Source: Brachypterus glaber
Lineage: Eukaryota > Arthropoda > Insecta > Coleoptera > Kateretidae
Length of the DNA stretch: 64,000 nucleotides
NCBI GenBank assembly: GCA_958510825.1
Contig: OY294047.1
Span: 51,381,365 to 51,445,364, forward strand
Reading direction: 5' to 3'
Below the pieces are notes generated by a model, which made no database searches, was not told the origin of the DNA, and was given only the letters and a program-made list of their open reading frames with translations. The position numbers and the translations under genes are program-made. Numbering within the stretch: position 1 is the stretch's first letter; each line of letters starts with the position of its first letter. This document shows, piece by piece, positions 33,712-44,094 of the stretch.

Positions 33712-34435
33712 GTATAGTATATTCTATAATTAGTATGGAATAGACAATATTCCGCGCGAGCGAAAAGTTTGTCATACGAGCCGGCAGGCGAGTATGACGG
33801 TCCCGCGAGCGCGAAATGACTATTCCATACGTGTTGTAAACTATACTTTTTCTTCGACTGCAAATATGAAACACTGTATGGCTTTAAACTGCGGACAAGG
33901 TTAAAAACAATGTTTTTTGTGACTCGACATTGTAAATGCAACAAAACACATATTTTTAAATAAAGCAATTAATGTTATTTGATAATTTTATCAAATCAGT
34001 AGTTAAAAAAGATTTTTATTTAATTTTATCACATATTTACAAATTATAATCCAAAAATTGAAGGTTATGTCAGATTGTTGTGACAGATATTAGGTTTAAA
34101 TATTTAACAATAGATGGAGCAGTTTTAATTTTTTTAACTAAATTGATAAAAAACTGGTCAAATATTAAGAAATGCTAATAAACTTTATGTAATTTTAACG
34201 CAAAACTTTAAATTGCATTAAATTATTCAATATTTCATGGTAAAATATATATATTTTTGCTAATTTTGCTACAGTTTTCTTTAGTTTAATAAACAAGAGA
34301 TGGCACTACATGTGCTCATTCTAACACTGGATACGGAATATTCATACCATATCTAGAGCTAGAATGGATTCATTATGTGTTTGAAAAGTGTGTGTATTTG
34401 CTTACATTCTAAAGCAGTCGTAGAAAAAAGTATTT
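33712..34435 (+). mobile_element. family H element, copy 1 (longest)
   Basis: It opens with a GC-rich multi-layer hairpin (33712-33846) whose arms include GTATGGAATAG / CTATTCCATAC, CGCGCGAGCG / CGCGAGCGCG and GTCATACGAG / CGAGTATGAC. Directly after it, TTTTTCTTCGACTGC (33848) and its inverse GCAGTCGTAGAAAAA (34411) bound an AT-rich body. Two other copies keep the same order, so the hairpin belongs to the element. No coding that I trust; frames at 33648-33968 (-) cross the hairpin. Confidence 0.75.
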
Positions 34436-34459
34436 CTGTAGGTTTAGTAATTTAGTATA

Positions 34460-34757
34460 CCCTGCATGCCAAAAGTCCCCTCCTTGACTTTTGAACTGCT
34501 TAAAAAATCAATTTGGACCACAATCCAAATAAATGTTGGTGTTCATTTCTTATTTTTAGGGGACACAATGGAAGCAGGGGTGCAAGATAGGATTTTTTTT
34601 ATGGAAAGGAGGTCGTGTGATACTGCCTTTTACTTGCCCCCTAAAATGATCAAATATATACAAAAATATATTTTGGATTATGTTTAAAATTTTAAGTTAA
34701 TATCCAAGCAGTTTTAAAGTTAAAGAGGGGGCGGACTATCGACACGCACTCTGTGTT
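34460..34757. mobile_element. family B element, short divergent copy
   Basis: Begins after TATAC with CCTGCATGCCAAAAGTCCCC and ends GGCGGACTATCGACACGCACTCTGTG. The inner AAAGGAGGTCGTGTGATAC matches AAAGGGGGGTCGTGTAATAC in the copy at 35335. A 73-codon frame at 34466-34687 is incidental. Confidence 0.55.
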
Positions 34758-35334
34758 GGAAAAGACACTATTGTACAGTATTTTTTTAAATACCCCCTTT
34801 TAACCTTTTTATTTAAAGTCAAAAAAGTTTTCATTTAAAATTAATTAAAACAATATTCTATATTATAGTTTTTACTCCTAGATTTTAAAAAGCGTTTTTA
34901 TTTAAAATGATGACCTATTTTTCTTCGCTTCCGGTTTAACCAAAAATAACTCCAAATTGTCTCTGAAAAAATAGTGGAATATAAAATTTAAAATAAAACC
35001 CCAGTCGTTTGTTGTTTATTGCTACAATAATATATTTTAACCTTAAATTTAATAACATTAAGGATAGTGTTTTTAAAATTACTGTTTTACTAAGGTTTAA
35101 ATACAAGTTAAAACCCGTTTAATGTTCTTTTTACAGACTAGAGCGTTTTATTATCCTAGAGAGTGGCACTAAGACGTAAGTGTATGAAGGGTCTATGTCA
35201 AAAAAAGTTAATTTTGAGAAAACAACCTTTAAAAATTTAATGGTATATTTATAAACTTATTAGGAAATGAAAAATTTTCAACTTGAGATGCTCGAGTATT
35301 GGAAACGTCATTTTCTTATGGGGTTAGAAATATA
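34758..35334. other. unassigned spacer
   Basis: Nothing supportable. Confidence 0.4.
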
Positions 35335-36152
35335 TAGAGCGGTCCAAAAGTCAACCCCCCTCTTAACTTTTGAACCAGTTGAGATATCGACTTCAAGTTT
35401 GGAGCTTTTAAATAGGACAACTTAAACTATCTTTTAGCATATATTTAATACTTTCAGCTCTTAAAATGTGGGCAAGGGGGCATGGGGGCACATTTTTTTA
35501 AATGGAAAGGGGGGTCGTGTAATACATTATTTAAAAGCTTATAAAATTCTCCATTTAACTTTATATTTTTAAATTTAAAAAAAAAAATTTTTGGGTTTAA
35601 AATGGGGTTGAAAATGGGTATTAATGTCAAAATTCCTCTAAAAGAAAACAAATAATTTTTTAAAAATGCCTAATTTCATCATAAAAAAATATTAATTATA
35701 CTTTTAAACTAATTTTAGTTGACATAAATAAAAATTTATAAAAAAAAAACTTAAAAAATCGAATGTTTTAGCACAAAAATTTGAAAAATCAAAACCTTAA
35801 AAAACATTTTTAAAAAATTTAAAAATGTTAGTTTAAATAGAGAATTTTATAAGCTTTAAAATGATTTATCACACGACCCCCCTTTCCATTAAACAAAATA
35901 TCCCCCCATGCCCCCCTGCCCACATTTTAAGAGCTGAAAATATCAAATATATGCTAAAAGATAGTTTAAGTTGTCTTATTTAAGAGTTCTAAATTTGAAG
36001 TCTGTATATTATTTTTGCGAGGAATAGAAAAAGAGTTATTATTCAAAATTAACCAATATTTTTCTCTTACAATGTTAGTCTATCCCTTCTTTCACCTGAG
36101 ATAGGAAATTTCGTTCAAAAGTTAAAAGGGGGGGGACTTTTGGACCGCACTG
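35335..36152. mobile_element. family B fold-back element with an internal 110-bp insert
   Basis: The left end AGAGCGGTCCAAAAGTCAAC and right end (GGACTTTTGGACCGCACTG) are inverted, and long arms match the copy at 20756. The right arm is interrupted after TTTGAAGTC: 110 bp (36003-36112) not belonging to the family appears, then GTTCAAAAGTTAAAAGG resumes the terminus. The 110 bp is a near-identical copy of the DNA immediately outside the right end (36151-36260). Confidence 0.85.
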
Positions 36153-36260
36153 TATATTATTTTTGCGAGGAATATAAAAAGAGTTATTATTCAAAATTAA
36201 CCAATATTTTTCTCTTACAATGTTAGTCTATCCCTTCTTTCATCTGAGATAGGAAATTTC
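36003..36260. repeat. 110-bp direct duplication around the family B right end
   Basis: Units 36003-36112 and 36151-36260 both begin TGTATATTATTTTTGCGAGG and end ATAGGAAATTTC; only two or three base differences are visible (GAATAGAAAA versus GAATATAAAA; CACCTG versus CATCTG). The 38 bp between them is the family B terminus. Confidence 0.9.
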
Positions 36261-36854
36261 TAGCGTCCTTGCTATTAGGCTCCCTCCAAAACAGCCCCTG
36301 AGAAAAAGACAATTTTGTCCGGCCGTCAAAGACAAAATTTAATAAAATTTCAAATTTATTTCTCTTTAATATTCTTAATAAAAATAAGAGGTGAATAATA
36401 ATAAAGTATAAAGGACCTTTTAGTCTGTCGTAAATAGAGCGCATCATATTCCGAAGCTTAGCCTAAGGACATTGGATTTCCTATCAAAGACTTATGTGAA
36501 CTATTAAACAAGCTGTGAAGATTTGTAATGCTTTGCATTTTATATTGCACTCTTTACAGTATAAAGTTATTTAATTTTTCATGAGTTTCGTCTTTTAAAT
36601 AACTATTATAACTTTTTTGTTTTACAATCTTTTATTTCACTTAAAATTCTATTTTGTTTTTGCAGCCCCGTTTTTCTCCCGTTTTTCTTTATTACTGAAA
36701 CTTGGAAATTTGGATAAAAATGCGTATTATTGATAGTAATGCAGTAATAAATCGGTTTTATTAATTAATTTAAATTAAAATTAATAAACGCAAAACAAAT
36801 TAGGGAAATAACGCACGAGAGTGCACTAAAATGGTTTTCGTCGAGGTGCGTATA
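36261..36854. other. unassigned spacer
   Basis: A 74-codon minus-strand frame at 36223-36447 partly overlaps the duplication and is not recognised. Nothing else. Confidence 0.4.
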
Positions 36855-37026
36855 CTATTTTTTCTGCGACCTAACACCTAACCATCCAAAAAAACGCCAA
36901 AATTATCTAAAAATTAGTTTGTCAATTAATTATGTGTTACGTTTACTAATTTTCTGACTTGTCACTTCCCAATGTCATAGGCAACGGGTGGGAAATAGCA
37001 CTAACTAGGTCGTAGGAAAAGAAAAT
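36855..37026. mobile_element. MITE, TTTTTCTGCGACCTAA ends
   Basis: The left end ATTTTTTCTGCGACCTAA and right end (TAGGTCGTAGGAAAAGAAAA) are inverted. Words GACTTGTCAC and CATAGGCAACGG inside resemble the interior of the element at 15674, so the two may be distant relatives. Confidence 0.5.
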
Positions 37027-37477
37027 TTTCTCCCAGTCTAGTCACGTTACTATTGTGCGCTCTCTCCTGCTCTATGATTATGAATAGCAAGGTGAAAGGA
37101 CATATGGTCACGTGACACGCTTGGTTGCTCGTACCTACTCTTCAAACTTTAACACTACGCAGCGTATAATAATGTCAAATAAATCCTAGTAGATCATCGT
37201 ATCCTATGGATTCCTGCCTCAAGGATAGTAAGCTAAGGAAAAACTAATATCGTGTCACTTTAAATTGAAAAATATTTTACAATCTCTTTCAAATACCTTA
37301 CAACCCGAATATACATATAAATTTATCACATATTTCTCGTAAATTCTCGTAATAAAGTACGAGATGATCATATATATGCGCTAGCTTATATACTACGACT
37401 ACTTTTATGCTTCATTCATGTGTGCTTATTACTATCTTCATGTTAAAATATATCTTGTCCAACTACAGTATAAAATT
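37027..37477. other. unassigned spacer
   Basis: GTCACGTGAC (about 37109) is a 10-bp palindrome; with no gene nearby it has no assigned role. Confidence 0.4.
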
Positions 37478-38183
37478 ACATCGGCACTTAGTGCTACTAA
37501 GAATGCCGATGTATTGAAATCTTCGCCGAAAAATCAAAAAGTCCAAACCACGTTTTTTTTTTCACATTTCTCGACGTTTTAGACCATTAATGGTCAGAAT
37601 GCATTTGAAATCAGTAAAAAAAAATTTGCGCCCGTCTGTCTGTCTGTCTGTCTGTATGGGTGTAAACTCTCTAACTCCATTACTACATGAGATGTGGACT
37701 TTCGGTTTTTTGCATATTGTTTCTTATCGTATTCCGAAGAGCTGATTAGATTTTGGGGGTAAACGATTGGGGGTAAGGGGGTAAAAATAGGGTAAAGATC
37801 CTATTCTTAGCTTTTTTTGTTTATAATTAAGGCAATTATTATTGTATTTGGTAAATTTAGCACTTATATAAAAGATAATTTTAAATTGGTCAAAAAATGC
37901 TATAAACAACGTTTTCCTAAAACGCATTGTTTTCGAGATATTGGCGTTTAAAGCAGTAAAAGGTTTTTTTAGCATATCTCACATATTTATAACCCGATTT
38001 CAAAAAATATACTTTAAATAAAAGCTCTTTTTAAGCCCTAAAAAAATGTTATATACAGTTTTTTGCTAGAACATAATGTTTTAAAGATACAGAATTTAAA
38101 ATTAAACAAAACACCTAGTTTGAAATTTGCAAACTAGATGGCTCTAGTGTACAATAGTGCCGATGTTTTGTCAGGGTGCTTGC
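37478..38183 (+). mobile_element. family C element, copy 2
   Basis: The left terminus is the hairpin ACATCGGCACTTAG ... TGCCGATGT (37478-37512); the right side ends GTGCCGATGT then GACAAAA/GGGTGCTTGC in inverse. It contains a GTCT microsatellite (37635-37659), a GGGGGTAA block and the conserved 230-bp block. It is inverted relative to copy 1 and about 6.4 kb away. Confidence 0.75.
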
Positions 38184-38242
38184 ACCGTTTCATCTAGTTT
38201 TATATCAAATTATTAAATTAAATAAAGAGAAATTTCTTTCTT

Positions 38243-38650
38243 TTAGCGCACAAGTACAAGTTTAGAAAACGAGCCGCTTCCTCTAAAATTTGAAAAAACT
38301 TACATATAAATTGATGACTGATTTAGGGATTTTTGTTTCGGCTTGGCATTACAGTTTTTGCCAAGTTTAAAATTCTAAGAACAAATGATATTTTGATATA
38401 TTTTATAGTCATGTCTTCTCTTTTTCACTACAAGTAATCAAGCCACAATTTTAACACGGTAAAAAATAACCTAAATACAAAATTTTGTGGAAAATTAAAC
38501 TTTTAAGCGACATTGACATTTGCACGGAAAACGTCATACGATAGGCTTTTGTCTGTTGCCAACCCAAAAGAAAAAAAGTACACACCTCTTACGGACCTAT
38601 AAGAACACGCAAAATGCGTGTGATTATGATCTTATAAGAGTCGCAAAATA
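38243..38650 (+). repeat. family G dispersed repeat, copy 2
   Basis: TTTAGCGCACAAGTACAAG through TAAGAACACGCAAAATGCG matches 19691-20170, with about 80 bp missing after GAGCCGCTT, where the other copy has a palindrome. Confidence 0.7.
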
Positions 38651-39065
38651 GAAAATGTAGTGTAAGAGTTTAAAGTTTAATGTACACAAGTTTTCTTCTC
38701 ATAAAACCAAACTGATATGATAACTTTAAAAGGTTCACCCTGTATAACTTTAAAGGTACATATAAACCAGTAACATTTGATTTGTCTATTCATTTGTGAT
38801 AAACAAGAACAGACATAATAATTCGGATCTGGTTTTCATTCAAATTAGGCTTCAACAAAATGTATAAATCACAATATCGAATGTCACAAAGATTTGTGTT
38901 AAATCTTATTCATGTATAAAAGGAAAATTTCTACCTGTAGGTTATGTCAAAAACATTATTTTACAGTGGCAGCATTGGTCTTTGTATAAATGGGGCGTTT
39001 TCGACAAAAATATCCCATAAGCCAGTCAAAAGAGTCAGCAATACATTGTAGAAACGGCATAGTAA
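38651..39065. other. unassigned spacer
   Basis: Nothing supportable; CACCCTGTATAAC at about 38737 resembles the end of an insect MITE but no partner end is found. Confidence 0.35.
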
Positions 39066-39256
39066 GGCAAGGGCGGAATGACTATTCCATACGTGTTATA
39101 GACTACTTTTTCTTCTACTGAAAATATGAGACATTTGAAAATATTCCTTGTGACTGGTTATGGTAAATGCACCGAAATACGTGTTTCAAAATAAAGCAAT
39201 TAATGTTATTTTCCAATTTTATTAAATAAATAGTTAAAAACGATTTTGATTCAAAT
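39066..39256 (+). mobile_element. family H fragment, copy 3
   Basis: CGGAATGACTATTCCATACG (end of the hairpin), then TACTTTTTCTTCTACTG and ATAAAGCAATTAATGTTATT match the start of the family H body. The remainder is absent; the sequence changes near 39256. Confidence 0.7.
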
Positions 39257-39357
39257 TCAAATTATACGCCGAGCGTATTAAATCCCGAGCTGCGCAGCAG
39301 CGAGGTATTTAAAAGTTTGAGGCTATAATAGTCTTCTCTACCGTAGTTTATATATTA

Positions 39358-39810
39358 GTTTTTTCACTACTAGCACTATTTAACTATTTATATTCAAATA
39401 ATAAAATAAATTATTAACAGAAGTTATATTTCTTGAAATTTTCATAAAAATCAAGTAGCCTCGATCAATGACATTTGCTCAAATAGTTTGAACTGACGTT
39501 TAAAAATTTAGTTTTTTTTTTAATTTTTTTTTTTCATAATATTTAGCTAATTATTGATTGTATTAATTGGTAATAATTATAATTAATTATATTTAATAAA
39601 TAAAAAGTTATTTAAAGGTATTTTCTTGGGTTTAGTTACTAAAAATTGCACAAAGAACTAAAACATCTAAAGTGACAGAAATCAATTGTTTATAAAATTT
39701 ACTCCTACTAGGAGACAATAAAATAATATTGCTATAGGGTAAGAAAATTGATTTCACAGTCTGAAAACATGTTAAATAATGGTATGTTCTAAAGCTAGTA
39801 GTGAAAAAAA
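39358..39810. mobile_element. MITE with TTTTTTCACTACTAGC ends
   Basis: GTTTTTTCACTACTAGC at the left and GCTAGTAGTGAAAAAAA at the right are near-perfect 17-bp inverted repeats bounding about 450 bp of non-coding AT-rich DNA. Confidence 0.7.
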
Positions 39811-40668
39811 TCATTTATCATTGATTATGAATCAATGCTTTTATTATAAAATTTCGGACAAGCACTCCTCATATATGTATATCTATTATCCCTCGGAATG
39901 ATAATCCTCAAAAGGAAAAAAGAAAATAAGAAACAGATTTTTTATTCGGTATCAAATTTTATTACAAAAACCGTCAGCACCTTAATGTGATTTACTAATG
40001 TCTCAAAGCTTCTATTTGTATAAAGCCTACTGTGTTATAAAAATCGCCTTAGATAAAAAAGAATATATAAAGCTTTTATAAGGAAAAAATCCTCCTTAAG
40101 TCTTTTCTGGCCATCGGTAATGGAATATATAAGTTCTTCTATCTGAGTTTCATTATGAAATCATTATGCATAATTGCAGAGAAGGTTATGTTAGTTGCAC
40201 ACAAGTAGTGTCATCTACCGACTAAAACTTATGCAAAAATATTACTTTAAAATTGTTATGAATAGAGAAGTCCTCAAACGACCATGCGCCATCTAGGTTT
40301 TATTTCTTAGTTTAGGTAAACGCTCGAGAACTAACGTAAATTAATAGTGGCTTCCGAATTGTTTACAGAGATACAGGTAATCCATCGATTTTGTATACAC
40401 TTGAAAGTAGAATTCGTACCCTATCAGTGTCGGACTAGGCAGCCTGAAACTAGTGCGATTTGTAACCTAAGGGGCCCCAAATATTATTTTTTTTCCTCCA
40501 AAATATTTTAATGACTAAAAAAAATATTTCCTTTAAAAACTTTTTATCACCCACGAAAAAATTAAATTATTTTACCCCTGCCAAAAATTTTTATGACTAA
40601 AAAAAGTCTTTACCAAAAAAAAAAAAAAAATTACGGGACATGCACTGCTAAAAATTAATATCGTAGTA
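39811..40668. other. unassigned AT-rich spacer
   Basis: Contains GTGTCGGACTAGGCAGCC and AAGGGGCCCC (40427-40480), perhaps a repeat edge. An A-run lies at about 40615-40630. Confidence 0.4.
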
Positions 40669-41076
40669 TAATGGAGCTCTCTACAACTAGAATTGTGAAA
40701 CAAAAGACGTCTAGCCTATCTCTATCTCATTTGTGCTACACTTTCCAGCCAACCAAATAAATACTGTATTTGTTTTTCATACAACAAATACAGTATTTAT
40801 TTGTTTGGCTGGAAAGTGTAGCGGCACGAACAAACATAGCTAATGTGAATCTGTAGAATGAGATAATTCTACTAAAATTTAGATGGCGCCAGAAATTTCT
40901 TTAATAAAAATATTATAGTTACACTTTTCGCCCGGCCAAGTAAATATTGTATTTGTTTAACAAAGAACAGTTACAGAATTTGTTTGGTTGGGTGGAAGTG
41001 GGAGTGTATGTATGTCTTCTATCCTTTTTGGGTAGAACTTTTGTCCCTGTCTAATCTAACGGGAGAAATCATCATT
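40669..41076 (+). mobile_element. family A MITE, copy 4
   Basis: TAATGGAGCTCTCTACAAC to GAGAAATCATCATT, full length. The first hairpin is perfect here over about 30 bp except one base. About 20 bp after the hairpin is missing (GCACTGAGCGG reduced), a small internal deletion. Confidence 0.85.
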
Positions 41077-41689
41077 GTGGAAATATAAAGCAAATTTAAT
41101 ACATAACTACTAACTCTTATAAGAAATATTACAGTATTCTTTATAATAACACAAACCAAATATAGTTAAAATAAATAATAAATAAACACATTAATTTACG
41201 CATTGAGTGATATATTGTTGTTTTAATTTATAACTTATAAATAACGTGAAAGTGCCATAATAAAATTTGTTTAATTCACAGATAAAATCCATAAATAATT
41301 ATTGTTGGCACACCTTGCAGCAAGTATATATTTCAATTACGACTAGCCAAGATGCAACAATATTACAATAAATAAACGATAAATCGAAATATTTTCCAAT
41401 TATAAGAAATTTAATCAAGCCTGCATGTTTTAATTGATTCCTATTTCATAGTATACTCTTTGCAGGATATTTTAAATAAAAATTCTACATTCTACACTGA
41501 TAGAACAAAAGCGTAATTAATAACGTAATTAGTATACAACAATAAATAGTTGTATATTCGCACAACCACTAATATATTGCATAGAATACAACAACAACAA
41601 AAGTAAACGTGTTCGGTATTTACAAACGAGTGCAGTTGTTTGATTTACAACTACGAACTGTTAAGCGATGAGGTTTTTCTTTATCGCGC
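41077..41689. other. unassigned AT-rich spacer upstream of the GC patch
   Basis: No repeat or frame. It differs from most gaps in not resembling any element elsewhere in the window. Confidence 0.35.
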
Positions 41690-41842
41690 AGAGGTCGAGC
41701 TGGGCGGGGCTTGCAATTCCGCAGGGTCGGACTGCCGCTCCTTACTACGTCATGATCCTCGCTTTAAAACGCAGACAGTTTAGCTGGGCCGTCTGTGCGG
41801 CTGGCTAGCTGAAGACCCCAGGTTCTCGGCTTTCTACTGCGT
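41690..41842 (+). promoter_or_regulatory. GC-rich patch, possible promoter or first exon
   Basis: About 150 bp of clearly higher GC than the surroundings. In order: GGGCGGGGC at 41702, a CRE-like TACGTCAT at 41746, a TATA-like TTTAAAA at 41763, then GCCGTCTGTGCGGCTGGC and CCCCAGGTTCTCGG. These spacings could suit a promoter followed by a 5' leader on the plus strand, but no coding exon follows within reach, and the start-site motif is not decisive. It could also be an enhancer or a unique non-repeat island. Confidence 0.3.
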
Positions 41843-42647
41843 TTCAAAATTTGGTGTAATGTATTTTAAATTCATTTATGTGCACATAGAAACTACATAT
41901 CATCATGTAATTACATGTACATATAAAATTTATGCTTACCTATATGAAAATTATGAAAATAATTAAATTCAAACTATTAATTTATTGAAAGTATGTCGGA
42001 CTTATTAATAGTACCGCTTATTTATTAATAATTATTAATTAATTATTAAGAGTACCCATATTTGATTGTCAACGAATGATTTATACAGTACGTGTAAATA
42101 AGATATCTTCATATGATTATAAAATAACAACGTTGCAGCTTTCTGCACGGTCTGTCAAACGCAGACTGAGGGTCAGTTACTGAACTATTTAGTTGGCCAG
42201 CACCACAGAATACTACCCATTAAATGTATACAAGTGCTCGGCGCGCTGTTGCCGTGTTTATAGCTTTAGTAACCATGGGGAGATCTAATGTACTGTACGT
42301 TGCATACAAATTTTAGACATTTTGGCAAAATATTTTCGAAGCGAAAATATAACAGCAAATTTTTTCTGTGACAGACACTTGCAATTTTGTTTTCTGTCGA
42401 TTCTTTACTGCCTATATTCCAAATAACAATTTTATGCAGTTTTTGTCACTGTTTTGTCCTTTTGACGACATCGTGCGCAGGGTGGGGCAAGAGTGACGAA
42501 ACGAAATAAAATTTTAACACCCGTTTTATACATTTGCATATGCATAAACAATCGAACATCATTAATCTGCGAAAATACAAGCGTATTTCATTAGTTGGCA
42601 ATAAATAAAACAAATTAACAATATATACATTGTATATTTAATGTTTA
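41843..42647. other. spacer with a second mixed-composition patch
   Basis: At 42130-42310 composition rises again, with GTCTGTCAAACGCAGACTGA partly repeating the AACGCAGACAGTTTAG word of the GC patch. No coding found. Confidence 0.35.
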
Positions 42648-42912
42648 TACCGGGTGTCCCAACTCTATTTACCCAACGATTTTCTCGAAACTTAAAGAGA
42701 TAATCAAATTCTGTGAAAACCATCTTAAATAAGACGACTTATCTATTTAAAAAAATGTCCCCCTATGCCCCCTGCCCACATTTTAAGAGCTGAAAGTATC
42801 AAATATATGCTTAAAGATAGTTTGAACAACAACAACAACAGATTATTTTTATATATTTGTTTAGTTAAAACTATTGCTTAAAATTTGAACCCTTTTTCTT
42901 AACCACCCTGTA
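42648..42912. mobile_element. MITE with TACMGGGTG ends and a nested family B relic
   Basis: TACCGGGTGTCCC and its partner CCACCCTGTA bound the element. Inside, 42725-42825 contains AAATAAGACGACTTATC and CATTTTAAGAGCTGAAAGTA, joined pieces of the two family B arms, so a deleted family B copy is nested here or was captured. A CAA triplet run lies at 42826-42840. Confidence 0.55.
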
Positions 42913-44014
42913 TACGTTTTAATTATTATTTTATGCATTTATCGGGACTAGATCCAATGGGAAATTATAAAATATGGCGTTATTATGTTTATTATTTTAC
43001 ATTATAACTCTATTATTATGATAAACAACAACGGCTAATTTTTTGCAATGGATTAAATATGTACTTGCACCAGAAAAGACCCCAACTGTTGAAGTTATAA
43101 AGTAGTATAAAATCCAATTAGGGATCTATTTCTGATGTCACAAGGTACCCATAAAACATCATTCACCCAAATCCGTGACCATAGTACAGTCACCGTTGCC
43201 TGAATCCACGTGGAATAGGCCTTGATTTCATTTGCCTATTTATGGACACTTTTTTTTCCGTTGACAACATAGTGCGGCACTTTTCTGGCGCAAATACAAA
43301 AATGCATACAGTGCTAATTTAACAGTGTTATTTATTGTAAATATTTAAAATATGAAAATTTACTGTCGATAGAATCTATAATCGGATAATCATGTTGATC
43401 AATGGAATTATGGCATTTTATTAAATAAATACTATAAATTATTGTTCGGATAAAATGTTTATAGGCAATAGTTTATTAAAATACATATATTGTTTAAAGT
43501 TATTTTCATAATTACATAATATTAGCTGTAAAATTACCTACAGAAATAATGTATCAATATTATTTTATTATTTTTACATACAGGGCAGTATTTTATTCAA
43601 AACTGTATATGTAGTACATACATTACATGTATTAATAAAGTTTGGGAAGTACGTGATTTCTTGTCCCACTGTTTTCCACGCCTAGACCTGACCTGTAATG
43701 AAAAATAGAGACCAGTAACCTAATTATTACTGGTCTGCATTTATAAATCATTAATTTCCGCTAGATGGCACCACCGATTAAAATATCCTTAGGCAAAATG
43801 GCTGAACTGCTGGTGTCATGATAAACACGAATATAATCGAATACATTTTGTTTAAAAACTTAAATGTACAGTTTTAGTCAATAATTTTTACTTTTGAGAC
43901 TGAAAAGGATAATAAATGTTATAAACGGTGTCTTGTGAGCTATCAACAAATGTTTTTGTAGTTGTTTTTTTGAGTTACGCGTATGTGAAACTTAAGTTAA
44001 CAAATAAAATAGTA
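42913..44014. other. unassigned spacer
   Basis: A 10-bp stem GACCAGTAA / TTACTGGTC lies at 43710-43736. Nothing else. Confidence 0.4.
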
Positions 44015-44094
44015 TACAGGTCTCCCGAAAAATGGTACTTTTCCTAGACCTATAAATGGTCTTGTAAAAGTACTATTTTCCGAGTCGACCTGTA
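44015..44094. mobile_element. 80-bp hairpin MITE
   Basis: TACAGGTCTCCCGAAAAATG pairs with the right half ending TCGACCTGTA; the stem continues through GTACTTTT / AAAAGTAC and AGACC / GGTCT. TA at each end fits a Tc1/mariner-type target. Confidence 0.7.

Noticed and set aside
33648..33968. 106-codon minus-strand frame over the GC-rich hairpin
   Set aside because: It crosses family H's hairpin and terminal repeat; the copy at 46917 gives a different frame, as expected for chance.
41752..41808. short ATG-initiated frame in the GC-rich patch
   Set aside because: Only about 18 codons before a stop, no splice-site support, no motif.
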